Position numbers and translations under genes: made by a program. Positions 11,534 through 25,258 of a stretch of 64,000 nt of DNA are shown piece after piece. The notes under the pieces are model-generated. The model was not told the origin of the DNA and did not search any database. It saw only the letters and a program-made list of their open reading frames with translations. Location: the NCBI GenBank assembly GCA_019787685.1, contig JAHNUO010000006.1, forward strand, positions 992,001 to 1,056,000, given 5' to 3'. The stretch is from Chiua virens (Eukaryota; Basidiomycota; Agaricomycetes; Boletales; Boletaceae). How positions within the stretch are numbered: the stretch's first letter is position 1; every line of letters begins with the position of its first letter.

Positions 11534-13221
11534 TCAACCTTTAGTTCCCCATCGACCGGAATTAACAACCGGACCAGGCTCATATGTTGGGGGACTATCA
11601 TCGTAATGTTCTGGCGAAGCTGGTTGGGGAGGAGCCATTACAGCCGGGCTCTTCAAGCCCCTTGGGCCCCTGACAGGACTGGTGCTCGTGGGCACACCCA
11701 TGATTTGGGTGCCAATCGCAGGCGGCGATTGCGACATGGGTGGAGGGCTCGTGTTTGATATAGATTGGTAATGTCCATAGTAGGGGTCGCCGTAAGGATC
11801 ACCAAGAATGTAGTTGTGGTCGGGCTGGAGGGTAGGAGATCTGGCGGGACCAGCACCGTAGGGTTGTTGATACGGATGGTCAGCCATAGTGGCTGTAGCG
11901 TTGTACGTGTCTGAGCTGAATCCGCCAAATGGATCGTAAGGAACATGAGGCTGTTGCACTTGCGGGTTATCTGGGAATCCGTGAGAAGTTGAACGTAAAA
12001 ACAAGTAAAGGAAATCTCACAGGAAGTGGCTCCAGGGACATGGCCATAAGCCTGTGGGCTGTACGGATCAAGATTGTAGCGATTGTCCGAAGGAGGGTCG
12101 TACACAGCCGCTGTGGTACCAGAGGAGGGAGCTGAGGCACTGGACGATGGCGGATACATGGATGGGACAGTGGTGGCAGTGGTATGTGTGAGGGTACTTC
12201 CACGACGCTGTGGTCTGTTATAGCTATCTACAGCGCGAGTGCCAGGGGGAGCCTGAATATAGCCACCTCCCGCGTATCCTCGTGCGGAGCGACCATAAGT
12301 TCCCATGCCAGCGTTCCCGGCCGTAGATATGCTCTGGTTATCTCGGTAAGGTGTGTCCTCCTCCAGAAGGACTTCCTCTCCGTCCACTCGAGCCTTGAGT
12401 GGTTGAGATGGGTCATATTCGTGAAAGGCAGGCAAACCACCCTCGGGTTGTGCTTGACGAGCTTTGCGGTCCGCCTCTGCTTTCACGGCGTCGAGGCGCA
12501 ATTGGTCACTGGAATTGAATCCATTTTCAGGATCGTCTTTTTTTCCCCACCCATCGCGCGAACGACGTTTGATGCAGCATCTGCCGACGCCGTAGAAGCA
12601 ACCGCTGAAGAAGAGGAGAAGCCAGGCAGCGAGAGTGAGCCAGACAGCATTGCCGATTGATGCCGAGCCACCAGATACAGAATTCATGCGAGATTTTGCG
12701 ACGAAGAAGATGGCGATGTCAAAGATAAACGCTACCAGGGCAACAGTAGCAGCGAGACCAGATATGCAACTACTGAAGCAGCTCATGGCCATTTCACGAA
12801 CATGAGCAAGGAGACCGAAGAAAGCGGAGACAGCAGCGAGACCGAAAGCGACGATATGGAGTACGAGAACATAAGTGAGCCATTTCACGATGACATCGGG
12901 TATTTGAATGGAAGTCGAGTCACCGACCAAAGCGTTTATATCTTGGAATGAGGGTAAGGACTGCGGGAGGAGAAGTAGTAAAAGACTGACTGAGCTCATA
13001 CCCAACGCTAGCTTTTGAGCAAGAAGTAGAAGCATTTACAGTGAGACAATAACCGAGAGTACCGAAGTGATGTATCCGTTTTGATTTTCAACGGAGAGGG
13101 ATGCCTTGAGGAAGTAGATAGATTTGAAGAGTGGAACCGAAAAAGAGACGCAGGCAAGGAGGATTGTTGCGGCGAGGGTGACGAGGAAACCAGGAGTAGC
13201 AGGTCTGATGAGACTGCCCAT
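11534..13221 (-). CDS. palI: PalI/Rim9-type pH-response membrane protein, one apparent frameshift
   Basis: Exons 13221-12991, 12941-12021 and 11970-11534 give about 529 residues. PalI/Rim9 is a Sur7/claudin-like plasma-membrane protein that helps the PalH/Rim21 sensor pass the ambient alkaline pH signal to PacC. Four membrane helices are visible: the N-terminal GFLVTLAATILLACVSF, then WLTYVLVLHIVAFGLAAVSA, CISGLAATVALVAFIFDIAI and AVWLTLAAWLLLFFSGCFYG. A long Pro/Ser/Tyr-rich cytoplasmic tail follows, typical of the family. In exon 1 the frame breaks at 13063-13067: the family loop reads GYIT then FGTLGYCL only if one T is restored. The introns (49 and 50 bases) close correctly with that correction. 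PacC, the pathway's transcription factor, is encoded at 41657-43767. Confidence 0.83.
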
Positions 13222-13300
13222 GCTGCGGTACTGGTGGGGATGTGAAGAAGAGAAAGAGGAGGCGACGCTGACACGACTCGGTGGCTGTGCATAGCTCTAT

Positions 13301-14112
13301 TTACTGTTTCACCTCCCATCGTAAGTAGTTGAGCGTCTTCCGCTCTCCTCGTACAACCTTTCCGTTCTCTAACGTCCTCTCAAACCTGAATCCGTTCTTC
13401 TCAAACACACGTCGACTACCCTCGTTCCCCGTAAATGTGTACCCCACCATCCTTCGAACCCCCATACGTGGAATCGCCCAATTGTGTAATATCGTCCCCA
13501 TGGCTGCACTCATGATTCCCCGTCCATGGTGGGATGCCGTAAGGTAGTCTGTCACATGCAATCAGCACATGCCCACTCTTGCAACCTAACGCCCTCATAC
13601 CTCCAAATGCCCACACGATGCTTGGATCCCCAACTGCCTTCTCGTTGTTCGTCTCCACAGCCCTCTTCCTCTCATCCGGATCGAGGACTTCCTCCATCTG
13701 TGCACGGTTGATCCCGATATCCCCGAGATACACGTCCGTCCCATCCGGGAGAACTTCCCTGATGTATCTCACAGGACACCCTCCTACTAGTTTCAATGGC
13801 CCGCCCGGGTGCGACCGCTCTTCCTCCCTCAACTCCGCCAGGATGTCTCCACTTTGCTTGATGATGGGCGGAAGCCACTCATCCGCGTGTTCGTCACGGT
13901 ATGGAATTGGGGGTCCTTCTAACCATATAGATACCCTAGGATCAGTTGATGATGGGAGCGAGGCTCTTGGCGTCGCTCATGCGCGGAGGCGTCAGAATGA
14001 TATTGTCGTTCGGAGCAGGGAGACGGAGAAATGGCTCTTCTGTCTGGGGATTCACCTCGAGCGGATACAACTGGCTCTCTGGCATGATGGACGTTGGCTG
14101 ACACAATGGCAT
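13301..14112 (-). CDS. GNAT-family N-acetyltransferase, one apparent frameshift
   Basis: Exons 14112-13601 and 13548-13301 encode about 252 residues. The second half shows the acetyl-CoA binding region HHGRGIMSAAMGTIL (R/Q-x-x-G-x-G/A type, here GRGIMSA) followed by GVRRMVGYTFTGNEGSRRVFEKNGF, the typical GNAT motif B in RimJ-like enzymes that acetylate protein N-termini or small amines. The N-terminal half reads LTPPRMSDAKSLAPIIN and then, one base out of frame, DPRVSIWLEGPPIPYRDEH; an extra base near 13944 breaks the frame. Start taken at Met 14112; a second in-frame Met lies at 14085. The upstream region contains TATATAAGGG-like sequence at about 14125-14137. Substrate unknown. Confidence 0.78.
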
Positions 14113-14177
14113 CCTTGGCCTCAACCCTTATATATCTCCTAGTGTGAGTCAAATTGAATCAACCAGCGAGGCTGTGG

Positions 14178-14204
14178 TGATAGTGTTTGTCTAACTCGGA
14201 TACT
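14178..14204 (-). promoter_or_regulatory. Putative upstream element of the GNAT gene, copy 1
   Basis: The sequence TGATAGTGTTTGTCTAACTC followed by GGATACT lies 66 bases upstream of the GNAT start codon (minus strand). A near-identical element occurs at 16589-16615 with one base inserted. Its position just upstream of a TATA-like stretch suggests a promoter element or a dispersed repeat fragment. Function is inferred only. Confidence 0.35.
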
Positions 14205-14870
14205 GTACTTTGCGAAATGAAATGGCGCAGCACCCACTGTTCGAATAAGGAGATACATAAGTAGAGAGAATCATCAATTGGAAGAAAAAATGTTTAGGAG
14301 GACATAGTAGTACTGTTGATTCATACAAGTGGAATAAGTGAAGTATGCCAATATCGTATTCCTGGGATGCAATACAAACATAGATAAGTGAGGAATGGGC
14401 TCGTCGTCACGGTCGTAAGTATGAGGTCTAGCCGGTATGGAGGTGGGAAATAAATGTCTACGATGAGTTATAGCCACCGTATATGGACCCCTTTCCCGGT
14501 GTCTGATAAAGAAATGCTGATCGGGAAGCCATACGGGTCCCGCAGGTTTGTGATCGTGATCTTTCGAAACTGGGTCGATGATGATAAGGATTCGGAGGAC
14601 CGCGTATGAGTGCTGTTGTTCCGGGTACTAGTAGTGTGACCGCGGGTAGATTTGGTCCTGTGACGCCTTCTCGGGGCCATTCTGTATGTTCTCGTTAATC
14701 TAGAGAGTATATCAAGATGGATGCGTAGCGGATCAAAGGGATAGGACGTACCAGGGGTAGTGTCGTCTGAAAAGTGAGGGGATATTCCAGCGCTGAGGAG
14801 TATGGAGGTCTGCATACTCTGTTTAAATAACTTGTGACGAGGACTTGCTTTGACATGATGTGGTGTACGG

Positions 14871-15016
14871 CGCGGTGTGGAACACATTGTTCTCCTTGGA
14901 TGGGTTGTTGCTTTATACTGACGGTGGGCCGTGGTGTACCAAATATTGGTCTATGACACGGTGTGGAGCACATATCTTATTGTCCTCCTTGGACAGTTTG
15001 TCTCTTTATACTGTGG
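14871..15016. repeat. Degenerate two-copy tandem repeat of about 60 bases
   Basis: The segments about 14871-14926 and 14957-15016 share CGGTGTGGA, ACACAT/GCACAT, TGTxCTCCTTGGA and CTTTATACTG in the same order, separated by about 30 bases. Small gaps and substitutions separate the copies, so the duplication is not recent. It does not resemble a known transposon terminus. No coding sequence covers it convincingly. Confidence 0.6.
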
Positions 15017-15931
15017 TGAGTCACGTACCGGTATGTGGCAGATCAAGCGGGCTTGGTGGACCGGCACTAATCACGCGCCGGCCTGTTTCCACCACAATCT
15101 CAAAGCTGGCGCTTTGAGTCGTTCACAGTAAAAAGGGATTTTCCGACGCGATGGTAAACAATCCAAGATTTCCTTAACATGGGACGTGACCGGTGACCGC
15201 TGGCAGTACCTTCATGCGCATCAGTAACATCCAATAACTCGAAGTAGCCAATTTACCTGTAGTGTTCGGCCTTGTATGGACCCTGGATGGGGATGTCGAG
15301 GTACTGGGACTGCTCAGGTGTGTGCATAGCCAAACTTGGCTTTTTTTTTCTAGATGAGCGACGACCTCCTCGTCAAGTTCCCTTGGCAAGTTAGCCTGTG
15401 CATGTCAACTGCAAACTTGTCACTGAGGGTTCGTACACAAGGCAATCTGAGCTAGGACGTAATTGATCAATTACGAGCAAGACATCACTGGCAGGAACGA
15501 AGGGTGCCCAGTTCAGCTATCATAGTCCTGTCAGCATGAGAAACATGATCATGACCTACTGACATCAGTTGCCTAGTGACCATGCGGACATCCTCTGCAT
15601 TTGCCTCAGACTTGAGCCACTCAAAGTAGAGCTCGAGGATAGCTCGGTCACTAGAACTCCGTGAATTGTGCCATAACTGCGACGATCGGTGTCATGAAAG
15701 TTGCTCTAGACCACCGAGCAAATGTTTGGGATAACCCTACCTAGGGACACGCTAGTAATAGTTGGCATATACACAAGGCAGTATCCTCATCCGCATTTAG
15801 TCGCCTAGGTGCCCAAACATATTTTCTCCGTACGTATGAGCTATATGCCTATATTTGAGGATAGTGAATGAATGGATGCAAAGTTGAACAGGCGGATACC
15901 ATACTAGTGCCCACATCATCATGGATCTCAA

Positions 15932-16269
15932 TCAGGCCTCGGTTGGCCTTGGATCGCCAGTAGCTGCAGACATGTCTTGCAACGGCACAGGTGGAGAGTC
16001 GACAGGCTTCGCATTGGCACCATTCTTTGCTTGTTCCTTCTCCAGCCGTTCATCAAACTTGTCCTCGTCGAATGAAGAGTCGCAACAACTGCCACAACAG
16101 CCTGCCGAGGGTCCCTGGCAGCACCGGCAAAACCTGAAGCACGCGTCATCACCAAACAAGGTAGCTGTTGGAATGCGACATTGAACGCTTGACGGTGGGA
16201 GGTGGAAGCTCCAAACTCACTGCTCCAAACTTGCAGACACGAACAGCAGTTAAAAATCTCGTAGTCCAT
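15932..16269 (-). CDS. Small cysteine-rich protein of unknown function
   Basis: Exons 16269-16221 and 16164-15932 join across a 56-base intron (donor GTGAGT) to 93 residues. The protein starts MDYEIFNCCSCLQVW and continues LFGDDACFRFCRCCQ, GCCGSCCDSSFDED. Eleven cysteines fall in the first ~47 residues, mostly as CC pairs, followed by an acidic and Lys-rich helix and a Pro-rich tail. There is no signal peptide or clear membrane segment. Clustered CC pairs could be palmitoylated or bind metal, but no family was recognised. The opposite frame for exon 2 is also open, so the join rests on the intron phase and the continuous Cys pattern. An upstream element shared with the GNAT gene lies at 16589-16615. 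Confidence 0.55.
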
Positions 16270-16723
16270 TGTGATGAGGTAGGCGGACGAATAGTGGGGC
16301 GCTGATACTCCCTCCGAGTCTTCTTATTGAGCCACGCATCCGAGTCGGGAAATACTAACTTCAAATAGTATGAACTCGTAGTACGGATTGTTACCTGAGT
16401 GTACGGCATGGAACTGCCAATCTTTCTAAGCATGTCAAAACCCTGGGTGGGATCGAATTGTGGGTCTTTCTAACTATCTTGATACTTGAAGCTTGATGAG
16501 TCAGTGTCCAAAATGTTGTCATCGCATACCTCTTTGGTTGACGCATCGGCGTCGGTCGCGAGCAGATATAGCACGAATCGTACGCGTGCGATAGTGTTTC
16601 ATCTAACTCGGATATTGCACCTACTGCATCACAGTGTGCCTCTAAAGAAAATATTGTAACGCAGGAACTCTGCAACATCCAACTCTCCCAGGCCGTACGT
16701 AAGATTCAAAGCTTACAGAAGAA
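16270..16723. other. Intergenic region upstream of the Cys-rich gene
   Basis: This 454-base gap lies between the Cys-rich gene start and the 3' end of ALA1. A minus-strand segment near 16391-16470 reads KDPQFDPTQGFDMLRKIG in one frame and might be a 5' exon of the Cys-rich gene, but I could not join it with good splice sites. The rest holds the shared element at 16589-16615. Confidence 0.4.
16589..16615 (-). promoter_or_regulatory. Putative upstream element, copy 2
   Basis: CGATAGTGTTTCATCTAACT followed by CGGATAT matches the element at 14178-14204 over about 24 of 27 positions with a one-base gap. It lies about 320 bases upstream of the Cys-rich gene start on the minus strand. Shared promoter element or repeat relic; unproven. 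Confidence 0.35.
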
Positions 16724-20181
<3,458 letters not shown>

Positions 20182-20360
20182 AACAAAAACTGACTCGGAA
20201 AGTGTCTAATTGACTAGATTAGATTAGATAAGCACCCTACTACCAACCTGCCCTGAACGCGATCGATAACCCTCTTCAACAAATCTTGTTCCACCCGGTC
20301 CCGGTGCTCATAACCACCACTTTTACCTTTGTATTCTTGTATCTCTAACTATTAGACACC
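20182..20360. promoter_or_regulatory. Bidirectional promoter of ALA1 and eEF2
   Basis: Only 179 bases separate the two start codons of divergent, normally strongly expressed translation genes. The eEF2 side has a pyrimidine-rich stretch (20280-20350) running up to CACCATGG around the start. Co-regulation is inferred from the arrangement. Confidence 0.6.
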
Positions 20361-23300
20361 ATGGTGTACGTCCGATCTTTCTCTTTCTTCGTCCTCGTCA
20401 TGCTCATCTACGCCTCCTCAGTAACTTCACCGTAGGTGAGACCCGCCCGCCTTCGACCGTCTTTCAATACCTCATCCTTAACAGACCAGGTCCGTCAACT
20501 CATGGACCGGTCCACCAACATTCGTAATATGAGTGTCATCGCCCATGGTCGGTATCCCCCCTACCATTACATATCGCGATCTAATCTATCCCTTCCAGTC
20601 GATCATGGAAAATCCACCCTCACAGATTCCCTCGTCTCCAAGGCTGGTATCATTGCATCAGCAAAAGCAGGAGACATGCGTTTCACGGACACACGTGAAG
20701 ACGAAAAGGAGCGTGGTATCACCATCAAATCGACCGCCATCTCCATGTACTTCGAAATGCCTAAAGAAGATGTCGAAGTCATCAAGCAAAAAACAGACGG
20801 TATGAGTTAATCTGTGTACACCCATTTTCTTGTCTTACTTTCCATCAGGAAACGAGTTCTTGATCAACTTGATCGACTCTCCTGGGCACGTCGATTTTTC
20901 CTCAGAGGTCACCGCCGCCCTCCGTGTCACAGATGGTGCCCTCGTCGTCGTCGATTGTATCGAAGGTGTTTGCGTCCAGACAGAAACCGTCTTGCGACAG
21001 GCTTTGACAGAACGCATTAAGCCCGTCGTCGTCATTAACAAGGTCGACCGTGCCCTCCTCGAGCTCCAAGTGCAGAAGGAAGACCTCTACCAGTCTTTCC
21101 AACGCACAGTCGAAACCGTTAACGTCATCATTTCAACTTACCACGACGTTGCCCTTGGTGATGTCCAGGTCTACCCTGAGAACGGTACTGTTGCCTTTGC
21201 CTCCGGCCTCCACGGATGGGGCTTCACCCTCCGCCAATTTGCTGGCAGATACTCTAAGAAGTTTGGTGTTCCCAAGGACAAGCTCATTTCCAAACTTTGG
21301 GGCGACAACTTCTTCAACCCCGCGACCAAAAAATGGACCACAAAGTCTGCGGACGCAGACGGGAAACCCCTCGAACGCGCTTTCAATATGTTCGTCCTCG
21401 ACCCCATATTCAGGATCTTTGATGCCGTGATGAAGCGCAAGAAGGAGCAAGCGGAGAGCATGTGCGAGAAACTTGAGATCTCCCTTACCTCCGAAGAAAA
21501 GGAGATCGCCGAACCCAAGGCCCTCCTCAAGACCATCATGCGCAAGTTCTTGCCCGCGGGCGAGGCTCTTCTGGAGATGATAGTCATCCACCTCCCCTCC
21601 CCTGCCACCGCTCAGCGTTACCGTGTCGAGACGTTATACGAGGGTCCCATGGACGACGATTCAGCCATCGGTATTCGTGACTGTGACCCCAAGGGTCCTC
21701 TCGTTCTCTATGTCTCCAAGATGGTCCCCACGTCCGATAAGGGTCGCTTCTACGCGTTCGGTCGTGTCTTCTCCGGAACCGTTCGTGCTGGACCCAAGAT
21801 CCGCATTCAAGGGCCTAACTACGTTCCTGGAAAGAAGGACGACTTGTTCGTCAAGTCTGTTCAACGTACCGTACTCATGATGGGTCGCTACATTGAGCCT
21901 ATCGAAGATTGTCCTGCTGGAAACATTATCGGTCTCGTCGGTATCGATCAGTTCTTGCTCAAGAGTGGTACTCTTACTACTTCCGAAACTGCCCACAACA
22001 TGAGGGTCATGAAGTTCTCCGTGTCCCCCGTCGTTCAAGTTGCCGTTGAAGTTAAGAATGCCGCCGATCTTCCCAAGCTTGTTGAAGGTCTCAAACGTCT
22101 CTCCAAATCTGATCCTTGTGTCCAGGCTTGGATTGCAGACACCGGTGAACACATTGTTGCGGGCGCTGGAGAGCTCCACTTGGAGATTTGCTTGAAGGTC
22201 AGAAAATTCATCCTCTCTCGTTCCGTCTTCGCTCAATGGTAAGCCTAGGACTTGCAAGAGGACCACGCCGGTGTCCCTCTCAAGATCTCAGATCCCGTTG
22301 TTGGTTACTGCGAGACTGTCAAGACAGAGTCTTCGATCGTTGCCCTCTCTAAATCACAAAACAAGCATAATCGTCTGTATGCGAAGGCCATGCCGCTGGA
22401 TGAGGAACTTACCAAGGCCATCTCGGCCGGCACAATCAATGCTCGTGACGATTTCAAAGCTCGTGCTCGTATCCTTGCCGATGAATATGGATGGGATGTC
22501 ACCGATGCTAGGAAGATCTGGTGTTTTGGTCCTGAGACAACCGGTCCTAACTTGCTGGTTGATGTTACGAAGGGTGTGCAGTACCTCAATGAAATCAAGG
22601 ATTCTTGTGTCGCCGCATTCCAATGGGCAACAAAAGAAGGTGTCTGTGCCGAAGAGAATATGCGCGGAGTCCGTGTGAACGTCATCGATGTGACGGTAAG
22701 CGACTTAGCGGTTGTCTTCTTATATAACTATATAACCTGAATGTTCTCAGCTACATACTGATGCTATCCATCGTGGTGGAGGTCAAATTATCCCAACATG
22801 CCGACGTGTTTGCTATGCTGCCTGCCTGCTTGCTACACCAGGTCTCCAGGAGCCCGTTTACCTTGGTAGAGTGTCCCTTTGGCTTGGTCTTACATAGGAT
22901 TGACATCCATCTTAGTTGAGATCCAGTGTCCTGAAAATGCCATTGGTGGTATTTACAGTGTGTTGAACAAGCGTCGTGGCCAGGTTTTCAGCGAGGAGCA
23001 GAGGCCCGGAACGCCCATGTTCACCGTCAAGGCGTACCTGCCTGTTATGGAATCCTTTGGCTTCAACGGAGATCTTCGTTCACAAACTGCAGGACAAGCC
23101 TTCCCCCAGAGTGTATTTGATCACTGGGAGCTCATGAACGGCTGTAAGCGCTCGATTTCAGTTGATAATACTATATACTGACATACGTATTTTACTCTTA
23201 GCTCCTCTCGACAAGGGCAGCAAGCTCGAAGAACTCGTCAAGAATATACGTATTCGCAAGGGTCTTAAGGTAAGTACAACCGGGTTCTACCTCCCCCGCC

Positions 23301-23364
23301 ACTAACATCCTGGTGTTTGTAGCCCGATATTCCTCCTCTCGACTACTACTACGACAAGCTGTAA
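20361..23364 (+). CDS. EFT1: Translation elongation factor 2
   Basis: Ten exons (20361-20365, 20422-20435, 20485-20547, 20599-20799, 20849-22197, 22249-22695, 22751-22865, 22916-23143, 23202-23269, 23323-23364) encode 843 residues, the family length. The GTPase shows AHVDHGKST (P-loop), [17 protein letters not shown] (switch I/G2), [11 protein letters not shown] (G3) and NKVDR (G4). Domain IV carries [13 protein letters not shown], whose second His is the diphthamide residue. It ends [10 protein letters not shown]. eEF2 moves the ribosome one codon per GTP. The first exon is only 5 bases (ATGGT) and the second 14; both are required for the conserved MVNFTVDQVR start. Very long exon 5 (1349 bases) is typical for the gene. 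A 10-exon model with all phases matching makes this secure. Confidence 0.97.
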
Positions 23365-23936
23365 TTTGCATCTGGATATCGTGTCAGACTAGGGACCTGT
23401 TGTAAGCCGAGGCTGCTATTTCCCAACAATTTTATCTTGTATTTGCTATCCGCTTGGCGGGTAACAAGCCCCGTAAAAACGCCGCGTACCGTCATGTCTC
23501 AAAATCCGCCTCCAAACATAACGGGCTATCAATATGTGAATCACTGGGGTCCTTGATGGTCACAGAATGCTAGGTTGCCATGCACCCTGCTTCACATGAG
23601 ATTGGCTGGGCGTGAACTCAGTCAACCGTGTCCATACATGCATCAATGGTCAACGTTTCAACGTTTCAACGCGCTGCCGCGTTCGGTCACTCGTGAGTCA
23701 TAATTCGATATGGCATAGCTGAGTGAAGTAGACTCGGCTGAGACAGGTTTCGAGTCACTGATTAATTATGTTGTCGGTACCATCGCAATGAGTCACCACG
23801 TCATCAGTTACTTCCGTTCGATGACTCGGAGCTTTGGTCGTTCGTTCACGTACAAATTCTGAGATATGATCGCCAAGTTGTACTCAAGTCATCACCCACT
23901 TCCTCCGAGTCCGACGACACTCCCCTTAAGCCAGAG
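23365..23936. other. Intergenic region with TGAGTCA-type sites
   Basis: This 572-base gap holds the eEF2 3' end and the promoter of the APH-fold kinase gene. No gene was seen. Perfect TGAGTCA sites occur at 23694-23700 and 23789-23795, with related GAGTCAC (23752-23758) and TGACTCG (23822-23828). A short CAACGTTT triple repeat lies at 23650-23672. Confidence 0.6.
23689..23830 (+). promoter_or_regulatory. Cluster of Gcn4/CPC1-type binding sites
   Basis: Two perfect TGAGTCA palindromes and at least two one-mismatch variants lie in about 140 bases, 110-245 bases upstream of the kinase start codon. TGA(C/G)TCA is the well-known site for the Gcn4/CPC1 bZIP regulator of amino-acid biosynthesis in fungi. 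Binding here is inferred from the motif alone. Confidence 0.4.
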
Positions 23937-25138
23937 ATGTCAAGCGTTATCGATGATTTGGCAACCATACCAGGCATTCAGGCATACCTACAGGATAAAC
24001 CTCAATTCGCTGCTCACACAATTGACAAACTCACCGGGGGGTCAGGCAATTTTGTATACAGGTTAAACCTCGTCGAAGGATTCGACGGTCAACCGACCTT
24101 AGTGCTGAAATATGCACCTCCCTATATTGCGACATCTGTCCGAAGATTTCCGTTCGACCAAAAACGCCAGGTAATCACTTTACTCGCCAAGCGTATTCTC
24201 ACATTGACGATAAAATCCAGCGCATCGAGGTGCAAGCACTTCGTCTTGCGGCTAAGATGACCACGCCAAACGTCCCAGAGTATATCACAGTGCCCACTAT
24301 CCATTTATTCGACGAGGAAAGACATGTCATCATCATGGAGGACGCGGGGAAATATTGTCGAACTCTGAAGGAGATACTCATTGAAGAGGGTCTACCAAAA
24401 ATCGTCTCGAAGCAAATTGGTGCCGCACTAGCAGAATACATCAGCAGCGTTCACACCTGGAACCAGAATCCCGACATAGACCTGACCCTGTTTGCGAATC
24501 ATCAACTTGGGAAGGATATCTCGATCTACGCGACTTACGGACGACTCGAATCCACCTTGACCGGAAGGGATAACATTCCTACTCTGTCAGAACCACTGCT
24601 GGGCATCCATAAATCGAAGATGACGGCGATCTCGAACCTGGCAGAGAAGAGGAAGCTGGCGATCCAGGCTGCGACGGCATCCGATCCGATGACGCACGGA
24701 GACTTCTGGCCAGGAAATCTGATGGTTGCATTGAAGCGTAGTACGGATGGAGCGATAGAGGGAGTGGAGAAGTTATGTGTCCTAGACTGGGAGCTTGGCA
24801 AGACCGGCTTGCCTGGGCTGGACCTCGGACAGTTCTGTGCAGAGATGTACATTCTTTCCGAGTTCTATCCGGCTCGGGAGCAGTCAACTCTGGACATCAT
24901 CGGGTCGTTTCTGGGAACTTACAGGGAACGGAGGGGGACTTTGGGGGACATCGAGCTTGCGAAGATAGTCGTGGGCCACATCGGCGCGCATACCGTGACG
25001 TGGACTCCCCGCGTTGATTCCTGGACTGGCAGAACAAAAATTAGGGAGGTGGTAGAGAAAGGAGTGGAGATGTTGGTCCTGAGTGAAGAGGGAACCGAGG
25101 TAGCGTTGAGAGCAAGCATCGTGGGACCACTTCTCTGA
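23937..25138 (+). CDS. APH-fold phosphotransferase (fungal aminoglycoside/choline-kinase-like family)
   Basis: Exons 23937-24170 and 24221-25138 encode 383 residues. The kinase signature is clear: the nucleotide-binding region GGSGNFVYRL and LVLKYAPPYIA, the Brenner motif HGDFWPGNLMV (catalytic Asp and Asn), and the DFG-equivalent LDWELGKTGLPGLDLGQF. The family phosphorylates small hydroxyl compounds; the overall layout is closest to methylthioribose-kinase-like members, but the substrate cannot be fixed from sequence. No signal peptide. The single 50-base intron follows EQ-type phase 0. A cluster of TGAGTCA sites upstream suggests control by amino-acid supply, which would fit a methionine-salvage role, but both points are inference. 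Confidence 0.8.
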
Positions 25139-25258
25139 TCAAGTGTATAATGTGCACGGCTTCATCGGAAATGCCTTCAATGATGCGGTGATTAGTAGCC
25201 GGATGAAATTTATGATTGAGACGCCCGAGTCACCGGTCTACGCAACCTTTTGTTCCTC

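Larger units (their letters stand above)
14113..15931. other. Gene-poor region with degenerate tandem repeat
   Basis: This 1.8 kb stretch is the largest gap in the window. It has no open frame I can assign. A minus-strand frame (14468-14887) ends in a 70-residue basic, Ser-rich segment starting MAPRRRHRTK at about 14681, but it has no recognisable domain. It contains a two-copy degenerate repeat at 14871-15016 and an upstream element at 14178-14204 shared with 16589-16615. The rest (15130-15900) shows no coding signal. It may be decayed DNA or hold non-coding RNA. Confidence 0.5.

Noticed and set aside
14468..14887. Minus-strand 139-codon frame in the gene-poor gap
   Set aside because: No domain, no clear start context; only its 70-residue basic tail looks coding. 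Kept in the gap note only.
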